Positions 25,930-27,716 of a stretch of DNA of 27,716 nt are shown here, in pieces. The translations under genes were made by a program, and so were the position numbers. The stretch's first letter is position 1; each line of letters starts with the position of its first letter. Below the pieces are notes generated by a model. That model was not told the origin of the DNA, searched no databases, and was given only the letters and a program-made list of their open reading frames with translations. This stretch comes from Flavobacteriales bacterium (GTDB lineage Bacteria; Bacteroidota; Bacteroidia; Flavobacteriales; BACL11), in contig PBVH01000041.1 of the NCBI GenBank assembly GCA_002728175.1, positions 4,854-32,569 on the forward strand, given 5' to 3'.

Positions 25930-26764
25930 CTAATGTTTCTTGATTTTGTGATAATGCTATTTGTAATTGCTCGTCATTTGGTGCAGATCCATGCCATTTG
26001 TGTGTTCCCATCATAAAATCTACACCATTTCCCATCTCAGTGTGTAATATAATTGCTACAGGAGCACCCTTTCCAGTCATAGCCTTTGCTTTAGTTAGAC
26101 ATTTTATAACTGCATCAATATTATTTCCATTTTTTTCTTCAATTACTAGCCAGTCAAAAGATTCTAATTTTCTTTTAAGATTACCAAGAGGAAGAACGTC
26201 ACTTATATCACCATCAATTTGTCTTTTATTATAATCTATAGTTGCAATTAAATTATCTACATTATTACCGCTTGCATACATTACTGCTTCCCAAATTTGA
26301 CCCTCTTGAAGTTCTCCATCTCCATGAAGAGAAAAAACAAGATGTTTATCATTATTTAGCTTTTTTGTTAATGCAGCTCCAATAGCAACTGAAAGACCTT
26401 GACCTAATGACCCAGAAGCAATTCTAATCCCTTCAAGTTTTTCATGAGTTGTAGGGTGACCTTGTAATCTGCTATTAATTTTTCTAAAAGTTTTAAGTTC
26501 ATCAATTGGGAAGTATCCAGATCTAGCTAAAACTGAGTATAAAACAGGTGATATATGTCCGTTGGATAAAAAAAATAAATCTTCATTTTCACCATTCATT
26601 TGAAAACTTTTATTGTGTTTCATAATTTTAAAGTATAATGCAGACAAAAACTCTGTACATCCTAAGGATCCTCCAGGGTGACCTGAGTTGTTTGCATGTA
26701 CCATTCTAAGTATATCACGTCGAATTTGAGGAATTGTGTTTTTAATTATTTCAATGTCATTCAT
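25919..26764 (-). CDS. Transketolase N-terminal half (thiamine-diphosphate-binding domain)
   Basis: The N-terminal subunit of a split transketolase. The 281 residues hold the pyrophosphate-binding domain: His29 in NNSGHPGGSLG, SNGHISP, GSLGQGLSVAIGAAL, and the thiamine-diphosphate motif starting at GDGELQEGQIWEA (Gly148) and ending with Asn179 in IDYNK, which binds Mg2+. HKWHGSAP near the end is also typical of the family. It is the promoter-proximal gene of the five-gene minus-strand unit. Its last 11 bases overlap the VWA gene. With the 312-residue C-half it makes about 593 residues, slightly shorter than one-chain transketolases, as is usual for split forms. It is cytosolic and acts in the non-oxidative pentose phosphate pathway. 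Confidence 0.94.
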   Translation of the reverse strand: MNDIEIIKNTIPQIRRDILRMVHANNSGHPGGSLGCTEFLSALYFKIMKHNKSFQMNGENEDLFFLSNGHISPVLYSVLARSGYFPIDELKTFRKINSRLQGHPTTHEKLEGIRIASGSLGQGLSVAIGAALTKKLNNDKHLVFSLHGDGELQEGQIWEAVMYASGNNVDNLIATIDYNKRQIDGDISDVLPLGNLKRKLESFDWLVIEEKNGNNIDAVIKCLTKAKAMTGKGAPVAIILHTEMGNGVDFMMGTHKWHGSAPNDEQLQIALSQNQETLGDY

Positions 26765-26781
26765 TGTTATTTATTTTTCAA

Positions 26782-26789
26782 CAAATATA
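26782..26789 (-). promoter_or_regulatory. Candidate -7 box for the transketolase-led operon
   Basis: TATATTTG on the minus strand matches the Bacteroidota -7 consensus TAnnTTTG and ends 17 bases before the transketolase N-half ATG. I did not find a TTG at the usual distance upstream, so the call is weaker than those for mtaB and pheT. Confidence 0.38.
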
Positions 26790-26885
26790 TGAGATAAACA
26801 AATTTTTTTTGAAGTTTAAAATTAAAATAACTATATTTTATTAACGTATTATTGACAAAATTTATAATTATATTCAAAGAGATAT

Positions 26886-26893
26886 TATATTTG
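26886..26893 (+). promoter_or_regulatory. Candidate -7 box for ychF
   Basis: TATATTTG matches the Bacteroidota -7 consensus and ends 14 bases before the ychF ATG, a leader length like that of pheT. No TTG is present 18 bases upstream. It is the same octamer that precedes the divergent transketolase operon in this 143-base gap, where I see nothing else. Confidence 0.4.
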
Positions 26894-26907
26894 TTTAAAA
26901 AATATTT

Positions 26908-27716
26908 ATGTCTTTAAAATGTGGAATTGTTGGTTTGCCAAATGTTGGTAAATCAACATTATTTAACTGTCTCTCTAAAGCTAAGGCACAGTCCGCTAAT
27001 TTTCCTTTTTGTACAATTGAACCAAACATTGGTATAATTACTGTACCTGACGAAAGACTTTCTAAAATTTCTTCAATTATCGATCCTGAAAAAACTGTTC
27101 CTACAACTGTTGAAATTGTAGATATTGCTGGCCTCGTTAAAGGTGCTAGCAAAGGAGAAGGTCTAGGAAATAAGTTTTTAGCTAATATAAGAGAGACAAA
27201 TGCAATTGTTCATGTTTTAAGATGTTTTGATGATGATAATATTGTACATGTTGATGGGTCAATTGATCCAGTTAGAGATAAAGAAACTATTGATCTTGAA
27301 TTACAATTAAAAGATTTAGAAACACTAGAAAAAATTAAGGAAAAAAACGTAAGAGTTGCAAAATCAGGTAATAAAGAAGCCATTAAATTAATTACTATTT
27401 TAGATAAATTTATTAATCATTTAGAATCAGGTAAGTCAATACGAACTTTAACTATTGAAAAAGAAGAGTTTAGTGTAATTCAACCACTCCAGTTAATTAC
27501 TCAAAAACCTGTTATATATGTTTGCAATGTTGATGAAAATTCATTACAAAATGGAAATAAATATACTCAAGAGATAAAAAATATTGCTCAAATAGAAAAT
27601 GCAGAGGTTTTAGTAATTGCTACAGCAATAGAAGCTGAAATTGCGGAACTTGAGGACGTTGATGAACAGAAAATGTTTCTTGAAGATCTTGGTTTAGAAA
27701 ATCCTGGTGTTAACAA
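26908..27716 (+). CDS. ychF: YchF family ATPase, N-terminal ~269 residues (cut by the window end)
   Basis: A P-loop NTPase of the Obg family that prefers ATP over GTP and associates with ribosomes; it has been linked to translation and oxidative stress responses. The frame starts at ATG 26908 and is open to the window edge. It has the Walker A motif GLPNVGKST (Gly9-Thr17), the effector-region NFPFCTIEPN, the G3 motif DIAGLVKGASKGEGLGN, and NVDE in place of the usual NKxD, the change that explains ATP preference. A coiled helical insertion lies between the G3 and NVDE motifs. Full-length YchF is about 364 residues, so roughly the last 95 residues, including most of the C-terminal TGS domain, lie beyond the window. 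It is divergent from the transketolase operon. Confidence 0.95.
   Translation, partial: MSLKCGIVGLPNVGKSTLFNCLSKAKAQSANFPFCTIEPNIGIITVPDERLSKISSIIDPEKTVPTTVEIVDIAGLVKGASKGEGLGNKFLANIRETNAIVHVLRCFDDDNIVHVDGSIDPVRDKETIDLELQLKDLETLEKIKEKNVRVAKSGNKEAIKLITILDKFINHLESGKSIRTLTIEKEEFSVIQPLQLITQKPVIYVCNVDENSLQNGNKYTQEIKNIAQIENAEVLVIATAIEAEIAELEDVDEQKMFLEDLGLENPGVN

Noticed and set aside
26852..26857. TTGACA resembling a sigma70 -35 box upstream of ychF
   Set aside because: No TATAAT-like box at about 17 bases downstream, and Bacteroidota use a different consensus; a TATATTTG box nearer the gene is a better candidate.
26895..27152. 85-codon open frame on the minus strand
   Set aside because: It is antisense to the Walker A and G3 regions of ychF, which is unmistakable on the plus strand.

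Overview
The window is ordinary bacterial chromosome from a Bacteroidota member, most likely the order Flavobacteriales and plausibly marine. This rests on very AT-rich DNA with short intergenic gaps and on Bacteroidota-specific content: PKD-repeat proteins with type IX secretion (T9SS) C-terminal sorting domains, a DUF4294 protein, a transketolase split into two polypeptides, and an Lgt with GRIGCxxSGDGDWG in place of the usual signature. Upstream of several genes there are also Bacteroidota-type promoter elements (TTG, 18 nt, TAnnTTT[G/A]) and A-rich leaders rather than Shine-Dalgarno sites. No rRNA, tRNA, CRISPR, insertion sequence or phage gene was seen. Coding density is very high and no gap exceeds about 145 bases.

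Layout. 1-126: tail of a very small lipoprotein gene. 142-2603 (minus): a two-gene unit, mtaB then lgt, with a one-base stop/start overlap and a promoter that would give an almost leaderless message. 2700-8525: a 1941-residue secreted PKD-repeat protein with a type B T9SS sorting domain. 8560-10110: an orphan family 5 solute-binding lipoprotein, preceded by a tight AT-only hairpin. 10207-12627: pheT, complete, convergent with an uncharacterised FAD-dependent dehydrogenase (12631-14172, minus). 14261-18405: a KP-43-like subtilase with PKD and T9SS type A domains, translationally coupled to a DUF4294 gene. 18388-20112 (minus): a lipoprotein of unknown function followed by 3-hydroxybutyryl-CoA dehydrogenase. 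20208-20858: pcm. 20883-26764 (minus): a tightly packed five-gene unit, in transcription order transketolase N-half, VWA-domain protein, transketolase C-half, class III aminotransferase, arylsulfotransferase. 26908 to the end: ychF, cut by the window edge.

Functionally the window mixes housekeeping genes (pheT, mtaB, lgt, transketolase, pcm, ychF) with cell-surface and secreted proteins (the giant PKD protein, the subtilase, the arylsulfotransferase, several lipoproteins). Two or three proteins look like T9SS cargo, but no T9SS machinery gene lies here. The most unusual arrangement is an exported VWA protein gene inserted between the two halves of transketolase, with an 11-base overlap on one side and a 4-base gap on the other. 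I did not find a clear new defence, mobile or RNA-based system; the findings are organisational and regulatory leads.
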